Shown here: one piece after another, positions 44,801-56,165 of the stretch
Position numbering within the stretch: the first letter of the stretch is position 1
Layout: every line of letters starts with the position of its first letter
DNA from: Nepenthes gracilis
Lineage: Eukaryota > Streptophyta > Magnoliopsida > Caryophyllales > Nepenthaceae
Assembly (NCBI GenBank): GCA_033239525.1
Contig: BSYO01000026.1
Location: 8,170,371 to 8,234,370, forward strand
Length of the DNA: 64,000 nucleotides
Direction of reading: 5' to 3'
Translations under genes and position numbers: made by a program
Notes under the pieces: model-generated
Told to the model about the DNA's origin: nothing
The model's database searches: none
Seen by the model: only the letters and a program-made list of their open reading frames with translations

Positions 44801-47258
44801 TGATTTCTCCTAATGAATTTTCTAGATTTCGATATCATCTCTACCTGAAACCTTTGCTGTAGATGTACAGACTCCTTAAACTTACTGTAGACCTTCTTTA
44901 CTCTGTAGTCAATAAAATATAAGATTGAGCAAATTGTCCAACAGGTAAATATAATAAATAATAATAGAAAATATTAAAGTATCTCGATTAATAATATCAA
45001 ACATTTATAAAATTAATAATATAAGATAAATTAACATCATATCGTAACCACAATTTAAAAGTCAGAAGACAACTAAATATCTGAAATGCAATTAAAATTT
45101 TGCCAAATCTAAATATCAATAAAATATATATAGATTTAAACAAATCTATATCAATAGAAATCTCAAATATATGAGATATATTAAGAATCTCCTTATATTT
45201 TATATGTCACCGTAAACAAACAACTATGCGCTCGTCTTCAATGGTTGGATAAAATTCTTAAGGTACTAATACTAACAAGTTTGACAAGAAATTAATCATA
45301 TACTCTCATGACATCTTATCACCCGTAGTGTATAAGTATTGAACTTAATATAAACAAATAATATTCTCGTTACCCTCTCAGATAAACTGAAAATATACCA
45401 TGCATGTTTTTCAGTAGCCTAATCAGGATCTACATCCAAATAGGTATAGAGTGACAAATTTTAACCACATATTAAAACCCAACGCTCCTCAATATGATAT
45501 CTATTAATATCTCAATGTATATTATTTGTAAGATTGTAAATATCACTTTAAAAGAACTCAACAACTCAAGGATATAGAAATTAATATCGAACAATCATAG
45601 ACATATTACGGTACTAGAGCTTTTATATTTCTTGATACTGTGGTGTCTTCGTATAATTTTCTCTATCTTAACCTTAATAGTTAAGAAAACTATACATACA
45701 AACTAAATTAATGGGAAGAAATAATTTTCAAAAGTATTAAAAAAAATCTAGGAATGACAACCAATTCTTAAAAATTTTATCCGATTCTTACCGGTCTTAC
45801 TAGTGTTTTAATTTAATTTCTAAGGCTATAAAAAAATATATCACTACTGAACATAGCTCATGAAATTTGAGTTAGTCAAATATGACCCGACACTAATCCA
45901 GCAATACCATAACACATCAATCTTACCTTAACATAATATTTTGCTTCAACTTTTCATTAAATAGCCACATTAAATAAATAGAAAAATAGAACCGATCTTC
46001 CTTCGCAGCAGCTTTAGCACAAATACCAAGCAAATTTCTGAATTCATTGTCTCATTGTCGACTAAAGTTTTCAATATATTTGGATAACCAAATTTGCATT
46101 TCAATGACATAAAATTTAAGTATGTATGACAAAGAGTAATATCGATAAAGCTATGACCACGAATGGAATTATTTACTATGTAAATAATTGACCCAAACAT
46201 GACCTATTACGGCCACTGAAATCAAAAATTGAATTTTATGTTAGTCTAGGTCACTTTGTCACTCTATTTCTACCATTTTAAGAAATTGAAACCAATAACC
46301 GAAAACTTAATATTGATCTATATATTGCATAGGTTAAAAGTAATAATCATAAAGATAAAAATGTATTAATTTAAGGTGTAAATGGATGAGCCGAAAATTA
46401 TTTATAGCCACAGTAAATGTTGAAATGGCAGCTTTCAGTAATTGTCAAAACATATTCGATGGGCAATCACTTATATGAAATTATGTTTTGTCAATAAAGG
46501 ATTATATTATGCATATCATAATATATAAATGACAACTTAGTTTACATAAAGACATTTTAAAAACATTATAACGATGGCCTCAAAGTGAGAAGAAAATCAG
46601 CAAAATTCCCTTGTTCATCTCCTCATCCTACGGTAGCTGCTATTCACCTTCATTGCACACTGTTTTTGGTGCCCAAAATTTCATCACTGACTACCCAAGA
46701 TTTACCCAACTTATTTCTTGTGGAAATGAGGAACATCTAGCTTTCACCATGATTCGTTCAAAACAACATATAATTTATCGATTTTAAGGCCCTAATGCAC
46801 AATCCACCGAATCATGTCTGATAATCTAAAATATCCAACTTGCCTCTTCACTATTTACCGATCCATAGAAATATGAACAATTTACTCAAAATATTTAATT
46901 ATGAAAGAAAATCATGATTGTTGCTCACAAACTCGCAGCTCCAAATTTAACCAAAACAATTTACATTCTGAATTTTTCCATTTCAACAGCAACATTTATG
47001 ATCTTCACATGACACAGCATTACCGATGAAGAAGTTGCGCATATATGATTCCATGCACATGCTTAAATGGACGCTTACCTATAACATTGATTTCTATGAA
47101 AAGAATGCCAAATCACTTACAAGAGGGTAACAAAGACTCCCTTACCTAATTATAATCTCTCAGTGGTCGCGGTGGCGGCAGTAGCAGCTTCTCCATAGCA
47201 CAGAAGAGCGACAGCAACGCAACCACTTACGGCAACAGCAAACATCCTCTTACTCCCT
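41811..47258. other. AT-rich region without a recognisable gene
   Basis: Stops are dense in all frames. Two GC-richer patches with GGC/CAGCA repeats lie near 44480-44600 and 47160-47240, a style also seen at 9540-9640, so decayed LTRs are likely. No ends, domains or target duplications were resolved. Confidence 0.5.
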
Positions 47259-47440
47259 CACTACAAAAAATCTAATTTTTAATGATAAAAAAATAGTAAC
47301 AAATATATTATTATCATTAATATTTATAATTTAGTGATAAAAATATTACTTTATTACTAAAAATTTATAATTAAATAAATAATAATTTATGAAAAATAAA
47401 ATAATTAATACTAAATAATAAAAATAAGAGTGACAAAAAT
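47259..47440 (+). repeat. CACTA terminal inverted repeat and subterminal repeats
   Basis: CACTACAAAAAA starts at 47259. Short AT-rich words containing GTGATAAAA and TTACTAAAA repeat after it, the usual binding array for the TNPA-type protein. Confidence 0.75.
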
Positions 47441-48516
47441 ATATTATTACTAATTATGAAAAATATATCCCAATATTTAAAAATATTTTAAAAAAAGTTA
47501 TAATTTATTTATTAAATTATTATTTTAAAAATCTAAATCTTATAAAATGAGCGGGGAATCGTGGAAAAATCTGCACGTCTCTGGAAGGTTCTGGCGAATT
47601 GCCCTTTGCCACGTGCACGTTATTTTTTTTATTAAAAAAAAGAGTGACATGCAGCCGTTGGATGAAAAAGCATTCAACAGCCGCAGACATTTAAGCCAAA
47701 TTAAACCCTCATTCCCTTCAGGCTTCCTCTCATTTTGCTGAGCGTCACACCCTTTCTTCCTCTCTTCCTCTTCATTTTGCTAAGCGTCACAATCTCTCTT
47801 CCTCTTCTCCCATCTCCGTTGATGTCATATGAGAAAGAGAGCTACTGTTGCCATGACCATTATTTCTTGTCGCCGTTGTCCATCGTCACTATTTAGAGCT
47901 GTTGTCACTGTTCATCGTTGCAAATTAGGCAAGCAATCTCTTCCATTTCTTAAAACAACTGTAAATCTATCTTATTATTATTAAAACATAACGATTTGAT
48001 GGCTAAAATTTGTTGAATCTCAATATATAAAATAAGATTTATTTTTATATTAAAATATTTTTCACTTATTTATTATCACTATCGTCGTCTTCCGTTCAAT
48101 TGTTTTTCTTTAATTTTTTTCTACTCTCTCATTTCAAATATTTTCTTTAATCTTATAGTTGACGAAAAGCTGTGACTGAAGTATAGTTTCGAGGTATCGT
48201 CCTCTTCCATTCAACGTTACAATCGGAGTAGCCGTTGTTCTCTATTCACTGTTAGAGGTATGGTGTCAATGTGTTTGATCATAACCATGTTATATAGGAA
48301 GCATGATGAAGATTAGAACTAATCTCTTTCTCTTCCTACTCCACAATTTTGCAAGTTTTGTGATTCATGTGATACTTCAATTTACCAAATACCACCAAGT
48401 TTGAATAATGTGACTAGTTGTGTGCAACAATTTCGGGACATTTCTAGCAGTGCCAATTGTTTTACCCAAACAAATATAATATAGTCTGATTTTCTCATCT
48501 TATTGTCTGAAGCATC

Positions 48517-48780
48517 ATGTTCATTATACTTCCTCATTTCATTGTTATCCTTGGATCCTATTTTGGAGCTGTTGCAGCTAGTAATGTGGCTGTCTTAAAG
48601 CCATCTGAAATTGCTCCTGCTTCATCTTCACTGCTTGCAAAGTTTGTATTGGAATATCTAGATAGCTCTGCAATTAGAGTTGTTGAGGGGGGTCTTCCTG
48701 AAACAACTGCCCTACTAGATTAGAAGTGGGATAAAATATTTTACACAAGTACGCTTTCCTGCATGCTACTTGACAGGTGA
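48517..48780 (+). pseudogene. captured aldehyde dehydrogenase family 3 gene fragment
   Basis: The frame reads FGAVAASNVAVLKPSEIAPA, then SSSLLAKFVLEYLD and IRVVEGGLPETTALLD. A stop follows where family members have Gln, then KWDKIFYT. This is the NAD-binding (Rossmann) portion of plant ALDH3 (the GAIAAGN..VLKPSE region). The catalytic Cys region is absent. It covers roughly one or two exons, has no start, and lies between the CACTA terminus and the transposase exons. That placement is consistent with gene-fragment capture by the transposon. Confidence 0.85.
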
Positions 48781-49029
48781 ATCTAGTTTTAAAATGTTGA
48801 TATATTTCACTGGAGAATTTTTTTTCATTAAGAAATCATTGTTATGTTGTTTGAGTTTAGTTATTATTTATTGTTGAGCATGAAGTTGGCCTTTGAGGTA
48901 TAGATTTTTTTGGTACAATTAGCTTCTATTTTTGAGCTGTATATTGAATTTATAAGTACTGAAACACTTAAATTTAAATTATTGAATTGTAAAATCGTGC
49001 TTGCATATGACAATAGTTAGCCTCTTTGC

Positions 49030-49540
49030 TCCTCTCCACTTTGCCTCCTTGGCCGGTCAACAAGTTGACTAACTACTTTGCCCCTTCCCATTTGCCTACC
49101 ACTTTGCCCCCCATTTGCTTCCTTGGCCAATCAATCTATTGACCAGCCACTTGGCCCCACTTTGCCTCATTGGCTGGTCAATTCATTAATCAGCCACTTT
49201 ACCCACTTGCCTCTTAGTCGGTCAATTCATTGATCGGCCACTTTACCCTACTTGCCTCCTTGCCTACTTTACCCTACTTGCCTGACCGGCCACTTTGCAC
49301 CACTTGCCTCCTTGGCCACTTTGCCCCACTTGCCTCTTAACCGGTCAATTCGCTGACCGGCCATTTTGTCCCACTGGCCTCCTTGCCCACTTTGCTCCAC
49401 TCCTTGCCTCCGAGTTGACCGGCTTCTTTACCCCACTTGCCTCCTTAGCGGATCAATGAGTTGACCGGCCTCTTTACCCCCATTTGTCTTTGCCCCATTT
49501 GCCCCCTGTTTGGCCACTTTGTCCCACTTTATCCCATTCT
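49030..49540 (+). repeat. minisatellite in the CACTA element (~50 bp, GGTCAATTCATTGACCGG core)
   Basis: About ten degenerate units combine CACTTTGCCCCACTTGCCTC with TTGGCCGGTCAATTCATTGACCGG. The second half is itself a near-palindrome. It lies upstream of the transposase exons. Confidence 0.85.
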
Positions 49541-49668
49541 ACAGTAGTAAGTGACAGATTATTACATCACTTCTTATTAACACTAAGTGTATCTTTATTT
49601 ACTTATATGTTTGTAGTGTAGTTCAGCTATAATTGTTTTATTAATACTATTTTTTTTCTTATTTTAGG

Positions 49669-49749
49669 ATGGATAAGAATTGGATAAATTATGAGACTGT
49701 TAATGACAGACGAAAACCAAAGTATAGAAAAAGAATTATCGAATTATAA
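49669..49749 (+). pseudogene. TNPD first exon, truncated copy A
   Basis: An ATG after a TTTTAG-type junction opens MDKNWINYETVNDRRKPKYR and stops after 26 codons. It matches the start of copy B at 50410, including about 90 bp of flanking sequence upstream. Confidence 0.8.
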
Positions 49750-50409
49750 AAAATATATCCTAATGCTTAAAAATGTTTTAAAAAATTATAATTTATTTAT
49801 TAAATTATTATTTTAAAAATTTAAATCTCATAAAAATTTAGTAAATACAATTTAAAATGTAACAATATTATTACATAGGAGAAATTGTACGCGTGAAAAT
49901 TTAAAATTACTAACCTTGTGTTAACCATAAGTGGTTTATTGAGTTTATTTTCCTCCTTGATTCTAGACTGGTTTGAAGGTTGAACATCTAATTGTTAAAA
50001 TCTATTTCACTGAGCAAGAAAAGATTTTATGACAAGATATCTTTTTTTGTTGAGCAAAGGCAAACAAATCTATTACATTCATGTTACAACACTGCCCCTC
50101 CATGGGGACCATTCATTTTAGATTCACTCAAGTACATGTGATTTACAAGATGCACATAAGTACTATTAGTCTGTTAACATTCAAGTTCAGCTGGACATTC
50201 CTAAATCGAAGCCATGTATTACCTTGCCCCATAGGGTGTTTGAAATGAATAAATGGAAGCAGTCATCATGGTTGTCCTCAATAGATTCGTTATATTACAG
50301 AAAGAATGTGATTTAATTTTTATTATATATTTATTTACTTATCTTTTTATAACGTGGTTCACCTATAATTAGTTTATTAATACTAACTTTTTTTTATTTA
50401 TATTTTAAT

Positions 50410-50769
50410 ATAGATAAGAGTTAGATAAATTGTAAGACTGTTAATGACAGACGAAAGTCAAAGTATAGAAAAGGAGCCGTCGAATTTCTTGATTTTACAT
50501 TTTTAAAAGTTGGAAATGGGGATAAGATACATTGTCCATACAATAATTATAACAATCTTTTTTATCAAGATAGAGAAATAATCTTTAACCACTTAATCAT
50601 ATATGAAATATTAAGGGATTACAAATAATAAAATTTTTATGGAGAAAAAGAAAATGACTCTACTAGTGATAAGGGACATGGTGATTCTTCCCCCAATAAT
50701 TCTCAAATATGTTCATTGCAGATGAATCCGTCTGTTAATTTGGGTTCTAATCTGCTGGAGGAATCATAG
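50410..50769 (+). pseudogene. TNPD N-terminal transposase-associated domain, copy B
   Basis: The frame reads VNDRRKSKYRKGAVEFLDF, then VGNGDKIHCPYNNYNN and REIIFNHLIIYEILRDYK, the transposase-associated domain at the N-terminus of plant CACTA TNPD. The start codon is ATA and an early Trp codon is TAG, both G-to-A changes relative to copy A. After a stop at 50626 an acidic stretch continues to 50769, where a LINE interrupts it. Confidence 0.8.
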
Positions 50770-50872
50770 TGAGTCAAAATTTAGAGAGAGGTGCTCTCCC
50801 CTCTCTCTAGTTTCAAAATTTGAAATTTGACCTGCTGGCGCTCGGCCTCTCCCGGCCGTCTCCAGCGCCGGC

Positions 50873-52797
50873 ATGGCCAGCTCCATGCTGTCGGCGACTT
50901 CCCTTCCTAAGGCCCCAGCCGTTTCTCTGACCTGCCTCCCCTCTTCGCCGTCGGCAGTCCCATCTGCTACTGCTCCACTCTCTCCATCCTTCCCTCCCCT
51001 GCGAAGATGCGCCTTGCCCTCATCTTCGGGCCCCGATTTGGATTTCTTAGCGCAATCAAAGCTTTCATTGCCTGCCAATATGGCTTCTCCTCCTCCCAGC
51101 GCTGAAGCCATGATTGCTCTTCACAAAACTCTCGAGCTCTCGGCGGCCCCCTCCTTTGATCAAGTCGCGCGGAAGGAGTGCGTGAGTCGGATGTCCGATC
51201 GACCTACTTTCCCCCTCGATATTTTTGGGGATGTTGTCTCTATCTCCCCCTGCCGAGGTTCTTCAAAAGGAAGTCCGGGAATGCTACGTTGGTGGGTTTC
51301 TTCCCCGATAGTTCCCTCCACTTCCATGAACGCCATTGTCCGTAAAATTTGGGCCGATTCGGTTTGAGACATGTCGCCGGGAATGATAGTGGTTTCTTCT
51401 TCTTCAGATTTGATTATGAAATTCTTATGAACCGCTGTTTGGCTTGTGGTCCCTGGACTCTAGGGCGGAAAGCCATCCTCCTCAAAAAATGGATGCCTGG
51501 TATGGTGCTGGAGAATGAATCTTTCCAATCGTACCCGATTTGGATCTCCCTGTCCAAGGTTCCTACTGAATTTTGGACCCCTTTGGGTCTGAGTTGGATT
51601 GCCAGTGGAGTTAGTAAGCCCCTTCTACTGGATCCAAACACTGCTAAAATGGAGCGACTTAATTTTGCTCGCGTCTGTGTGGAGATAACCAGAGGTGCCC
51701 ACCTCCCATCTATTATCAGACTGAAGATAGGAGCTGATGTTGGGGCCTCATCGGTGGACATTGAGGTTAGTTACCTCAGGAAGCCATCTTACCCTCTGAA
51801 GGGTCGTATTACTAATTTGGATGGTAAAGCTGCTGCGATTACTGAGAAGTCTTCTTGTCTGGCTGAAGCTTCCTCTTCCCCATCTGATGGGGTCTCTAGC
51901 GTGCCAGTTAGAGATTTTAGTGTGTCTGTTGAGTGTGCTCTGTTGACCACTCCCCTGTTACCCTCCTCTGCTGGTCTGGAGGGTAGAGATGAGAAATTGC
52001 CTCAAGCAGGCCAGGGCCTTTCTGGTGGTGCTGCAGAATCTAGGGTTGATGCCTTTTCTAGATCAGGGAATGCTGGGGTTCTATGTGAGAAGGTCTCTTC
52101 CTTTGAGGCATTACAGTGCCCAGATCATTGTGCAGAAGTTGAGGCTGACACATTAGCTGGAACAATTACTTCTAATGCTGGGGTTTACCAAGTGGATATT
52201 GCCCTGCTTGAGGATACCCGGGCTGCTGGCTCTCTTCCTGGACCCCTCGAGGTCCCGCCTGATTCCCTCGCTTCGGGTCCAATTGTGGTGGTAGATCCTG
52301 ATATTACCCATGATTCTATCTCTCGGATCGTTCAGAAATACTCTCTGGATGGCCCTCCTGCTAATCTAGCCGGGACTAGCTCTGTGAACACAAAGGCTAC
52401 TCTGGATGGTGGTATTCCAGACGCGGATCTGATTGTCGATCAGACCCCTATCTCTGATTCTGATGATGAGGATCCTTATGAGAAGGAGCTGTTGTACTTG
52501 GCTTTTCAGCAGCTCCTGGACTCAGTTGGCTCTCGTCAACTTTTCCAAGATGCCCTTGCTGAGCATAGGAAACTTGTGACGGACTTCCTGAACAGGTGTT
52601 GGCAGGATTTAACTGATGAGAATTTTAGCAAGTTTCGCTCAGCCTTTCCGTTGGATGCGGCAGATAATGGGTTTCCCCATGATGCTTATTTGTTGGCTTT
52701 CCAACTAGTTTTTTCGGCTGACTCCTCTCAAGCCCATAGTGCCTCATTCTCTCCAGAGGAGGTGAAGGTTGTTTTTGGTTTCTGTCTTCCTTGTTGA
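50873..52797 (+). pseudogene. LINE ORF1 (DUF4283 protein) with one frameshift
   Basis: DUF4283 proteins are ORF1-type nucleic-acid chaperones of plant L1 LINEs. The first frame, from ATG at 50873, runs 164 codons to VRKIWADSV. The second frame (51349-52797, 482 codons, no own ATG) starts GRFGLRHVAGNDSGFFFFRF. The join is one base out of frame near 51350. DUF4283 covers the junction through MNRCLACGPWTLGRKAILL, FWTPLGLSWIASGVSKPLL and LNFARVCVEI. Where a zinc knuckle normally follows a VEYEWLP-like segment, this protein reads IEVSYLRKPSYPL with no C-x2-C, so the knuckle seems lost. The long C-terminal part is Ser/Pro/acidic and unrecognised. Confidence 0.8.
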
Positions 52798-52999
52798 AAT
52801 TGGCATCAAATTGTCCGGGTTCAATTTTTAGTCAGGCTACATGGCAATGCCTTTAGGGCCCCGTCCTCAAGAACCACGGCGCGATGAGTTCGTAAGTTGC
52901 TTCCATGAAAAACCGGTCTTCTCATGCATGAAAACCTGCAGATACCGGTTTGCGTGTGGGTGATTTTGTACTTTGAGGCTGCTTGGAGGCCTGAATGCT

Positions 53000-53610
53000 T
53001 TTTCTGGAATGCGTTATGAATCCGGAGTGAAATATTACTTTGCCGGAGTGCAATTTTTCGGAGCGCATTTTGCCGGAGTGAAATTTGCCTGAGTGCATTT
53101 TTGTTGGAGTGTAATTTTTTGGAGTGTTTTTTTTGCCGGAGTGCAATCTGGCGGAGTGAAATGATGAATACTGATTGTTGTGTGAACTCCGGATTCCGGA
53201 GTGTGTGGTGTGAACTCCGGATCCCGGAGTCGATCTGCAATTGTCTGGACTTGGCCTGCTTTGCCATCTCCTTTGTTTCAAAAAAAAAAAAAAAATTCGT
53301 GTGATCTCTCGATTCCGGAGTGAGTGGTGTGAGCTCCGGTTTCCGGAGCGTAATAACTCCGGAATCTGGAGTGTATGAACTCCGGCTTCCGGAGTGTAGG
53401 AACTTCGGAATCCGGAGTGACTCCATTTTCTATCATTTCTGGAGTTCCAAAAAAAATAATAATAATAATAATAATTTTTGTGGCTGTCTAGCCGAAGCTC
53501 TTTAACAGGAGTGCTCTTCTCCGGTGTTTTTATGGCTGGATCGCATTGTACGGAGTGCCTCTTGGCTATCAGTTGGACGGAGTGTCTCTGGTGTCGGTCT
53601 TGACATGCGG
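53000..53610 (+). repeat. dispersed CCGGAGTG/CTCCGG words in the LINE 3' region
   Basis: Around twenty copies of CCGGAGTG, CTCCGGATTCCGGAGT or one-base variants lie at irregular spacing, with a run of 15 A at 53281 and an (AAT)n run at about 53456-53475. Confidence 0.75.
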
Positions 53611-54113
53611 CTCACAAGTTTCTTACTGTTGCTGATTTGTTTTCGTGGCTGGGCTTGTTTCTTGACGTGGAACTGCTGATGTGGCGATCTTCTAAACCAT
53701 GGCAACTGATGGGCACTGGCATGCGGTTCTTAACTGCTGCTTGTCTCTCCTAATGCTGTGTTGATTCTGCGTATGGATTGGTGGTTATTTTTTTACTGCT
53801 GGATTGCTGATCTGTAGGCTATTTCTGGTGATGCAACTGATCATGTTGCTATTGTATTTTAGTCTTTGGCTTGTTTTGGCAGCAGGGGATTACCGGTTCC
53901 CTTTGTCCGTTATTGTAATATTTTTCATATTCTGTCGGTTCTTAGAATGTTGGCCTCCTAGAGGTTTCTTTTTAGTTTTTCTGATGTACTTGCTGCTCAG
54001 GGTATGCCCTAGCAGGTTATGTTTTATCCTTAAGTAAAACTACTTGGAGATAAAGCATCGATTTTATAATTTTTTCTCCCTTTAATCAAAAATACTTACT
54101 TACCAAAAAAAAA

Positions 54114-54342
54114 GATAATGGGAAAGAAAGCAGAGATAGTGATTTCGAATATGATGATACTATTTTTTTGATCCATGATGCCACAAATGTTAGAAATGTA
54201 GATTTCAGTGAGGATGTGGACCATGTAGGTGATAAAACTGATCAAAATGATGCAGTGCCTAAAACTTTTTATAGACTTATGAAAGATGTTGAACAAGAAT
54301 TGTTTCCGAGTTGTGATCGTTTCACTAAATTGGACATGTGAT
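54114..54342 (+). pseudogene. TNPD fragment between the two LINE insertions
   Basis: It opens DNGKESRDSDFEYDD and continues with an acidic stretch and TFYRLMKDVEQELFPSC, then RFTKLD, all in the order found in plant TNPD. The frame is cut by the next insertion and continues at 56166 with LKFILYLLHLKCINDWSDK. Confidence 0.8.
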
Positions 54343-56165
54343 GCTGCAGCAAAAATTGTAGACTGGACAGTGATTCTTTTTGGTCGCAGTGGCTGTGTTG
54401 CAAAAGCAGAGGTGGCTGCACCCATGCTGCTTTACTCATGCTGGTGGGATGGTTTAGTGCCCGTCCATCTTGTCATATCTCCTTCCAACAGAATTGCCGA
54501 GGTACTGAAGCTGTCCGTGGTACTGTGGATATTACTAGGGAGTCCAGCCAAAGGAGTCACCAGGAGCACAAAAGGTGCAAAGCTTCTATTGGTTGTTGAT
54601 GCTGGCAATGGAGCTTCGATCCGGTTGAATTATCTGGTGCAGGAGGATAAAGAGCTGCATGAGCCTCTCTATCTTGTATGTAGATGTGCCTGGGAATTTG
54701 AAGATGCTCTTGATGAAGATGCTATCAATCACGAGCTTGGCCAGATGCAGCTTCTTATTTCCGCGGGTTCTGTCTGACTAGGAACTGGTAAAGTTGCAGG
54801 CTGCAAACTATGATGAGTTCTATTTGCTGAGGCGCTGCAAATGCCTCTGGCTGATGTAGGTTTGGAGTAGTGTAAATCTTTGTTGATCCGGTTTGTAGCC
54901 AAGCTCTGAGCAATGTAAAGTTTGCAATTGCTAAGGGCTGCTGTCTTTAGTTGCATTCATCTGTTAACGATGCCGCTGTTGCAATACTGTCGGATTGAAT
55001 TTATGCTTTCTTGAGAGTACAGTAGTAGGCTGCCAACTCTGGGGAGTATTTTGCTAAGGCACTGCAGGACTGGAGCCGTGTATACCCTTGTTGATTCGGC
55101 TGTAGGTGGTACCGAATATCCTTTCTAATGCTAGCAATTGCTGGTGGCTTCACAGGGCAGATTACTTTGGCTGTGTATTTGATGCTTTTGGACCAAAGCT
55201 CTTATCCATCCTGGAACTGCCCCCTCTGACCTGGAGTCTTTGCAGGAGCTACTTGGTGGATGGAACGTATTGCAGGAGCCCCCTGCCTGTGCTGAATGAG
55301 ATGTGGCTGGGGCGTTAGCTGGTGTGTCGTTGAAGAAGAATTAAAGCAGTTTTTGTGATTCTGGATTTCTTGCTCCCCTCAATCAGAATAGTTAAGATAT
55401 ATGCTGCGGGCTTTTGATTTTCCTGACACTGCTTTGATTTCAAGTTTGGAGCAGCGTTTTTCAGTTGCTCTAGAATTTGGATCTTGGAGGCTTGCTGATG
55501 ATGAAGGTTAGTAGCTCCTGAAGGACGAGCTGCTTGTGACCGCGGTCCCAATGGCTGAGTGCATCAGTGTTGAGGTCAAAGCAGTGCTGGGAATGGATGG
55601 TGCACTCAGTTCTTCCCTAGCCTGGTTATAGTACCTATAGCCAGGGTTGAGCTGAACTTTTCTCTATGGTGATTTTCGCTTTGCTGAGGGATGGATCTCG
55701 AATTTGGACGGGATGTCGCCTTGTCCAAGGCCCCAGCTGGTAAATGACCGAGATGTTACCCCAGCTGAGGAGTTCTGAAGCTGTTCGGTGCTAAATTGTA
55801 GTATACATTTGGCTGAGCTAGTTTTCTGCCAAGAGTTTATGAACGTGGTCCTATTGGTCATGGTTAATTGCCCGTGAGAGAGGAGCTCTCATCTCTCTCT
55901 TGTATTTTCCACAGAGGGTTTTTCGTGGCAATCCGGTTCGCACTTGTATTGATTGTCGTTGGTTTGATGTTGCTTGGATTGGTGCTGATTCGGTTTATAT
56001 TGTTTTGATTCTGTTGTATTGTTTTTTTTCATGACTTATGTCGTGGTCTCAAGGGACTCATTGCTGTTATATTCTTACTTTAAGTTGGCAAAACACTTGG
56101 ACTAGAACATAGTATTTGTATTTTCATTTAAATTTTAATGCAATTACTTACTTACCAAAAAAAAA
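54343..56165 (+). mobile_element. second LINE-type insertion in TNPD
   Basis: It separates FTKL from KFILYLLHLKC in the transposase and ends CTTACTTACC plus nine A, the same 3' signature as the first LINE. It is GC-moderate and rich in GCTG words. No ORF1, endonuclease or RT motif is present. An open frame reaching 54777 matches nothing known. A GAGAGAGGAGCTCTC hairpin at 55875-55890 resembles the 5' hairpin of the first LINE, so two fragments may be joined here. The left boundary is set by loss of transposase similarity. Confidence 0.65.

Larger units (their letters stand above)
50770..54113 (+). mobile_element. LINE-type element with ORF1 only, inserted in TNPD
   Basis: It begins near a GAGAGAGGTGCTCTCCCCTC hairpin and ends CTTACTTACC plus nine A. 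Coding is restricted to a DUF4283 ORF1. No endonuclease or RT follows. The 3' third carries many CCGGAGTG words. CACTA coding resumes immediately after the poly-A. A target duplication was not clear. Confidence 0.75.

Noticed and set aside
51414..51761. 115-codon minus-strand frame
   Set aside because: It is antisense to the DUF4283 domain and has no protein signature of its own.
54286..54777. 163-codon frame as a new gene
   Set aside because: It begins in the wrong frame of the transposase and runs into the LINE-type insertion. No known domain.
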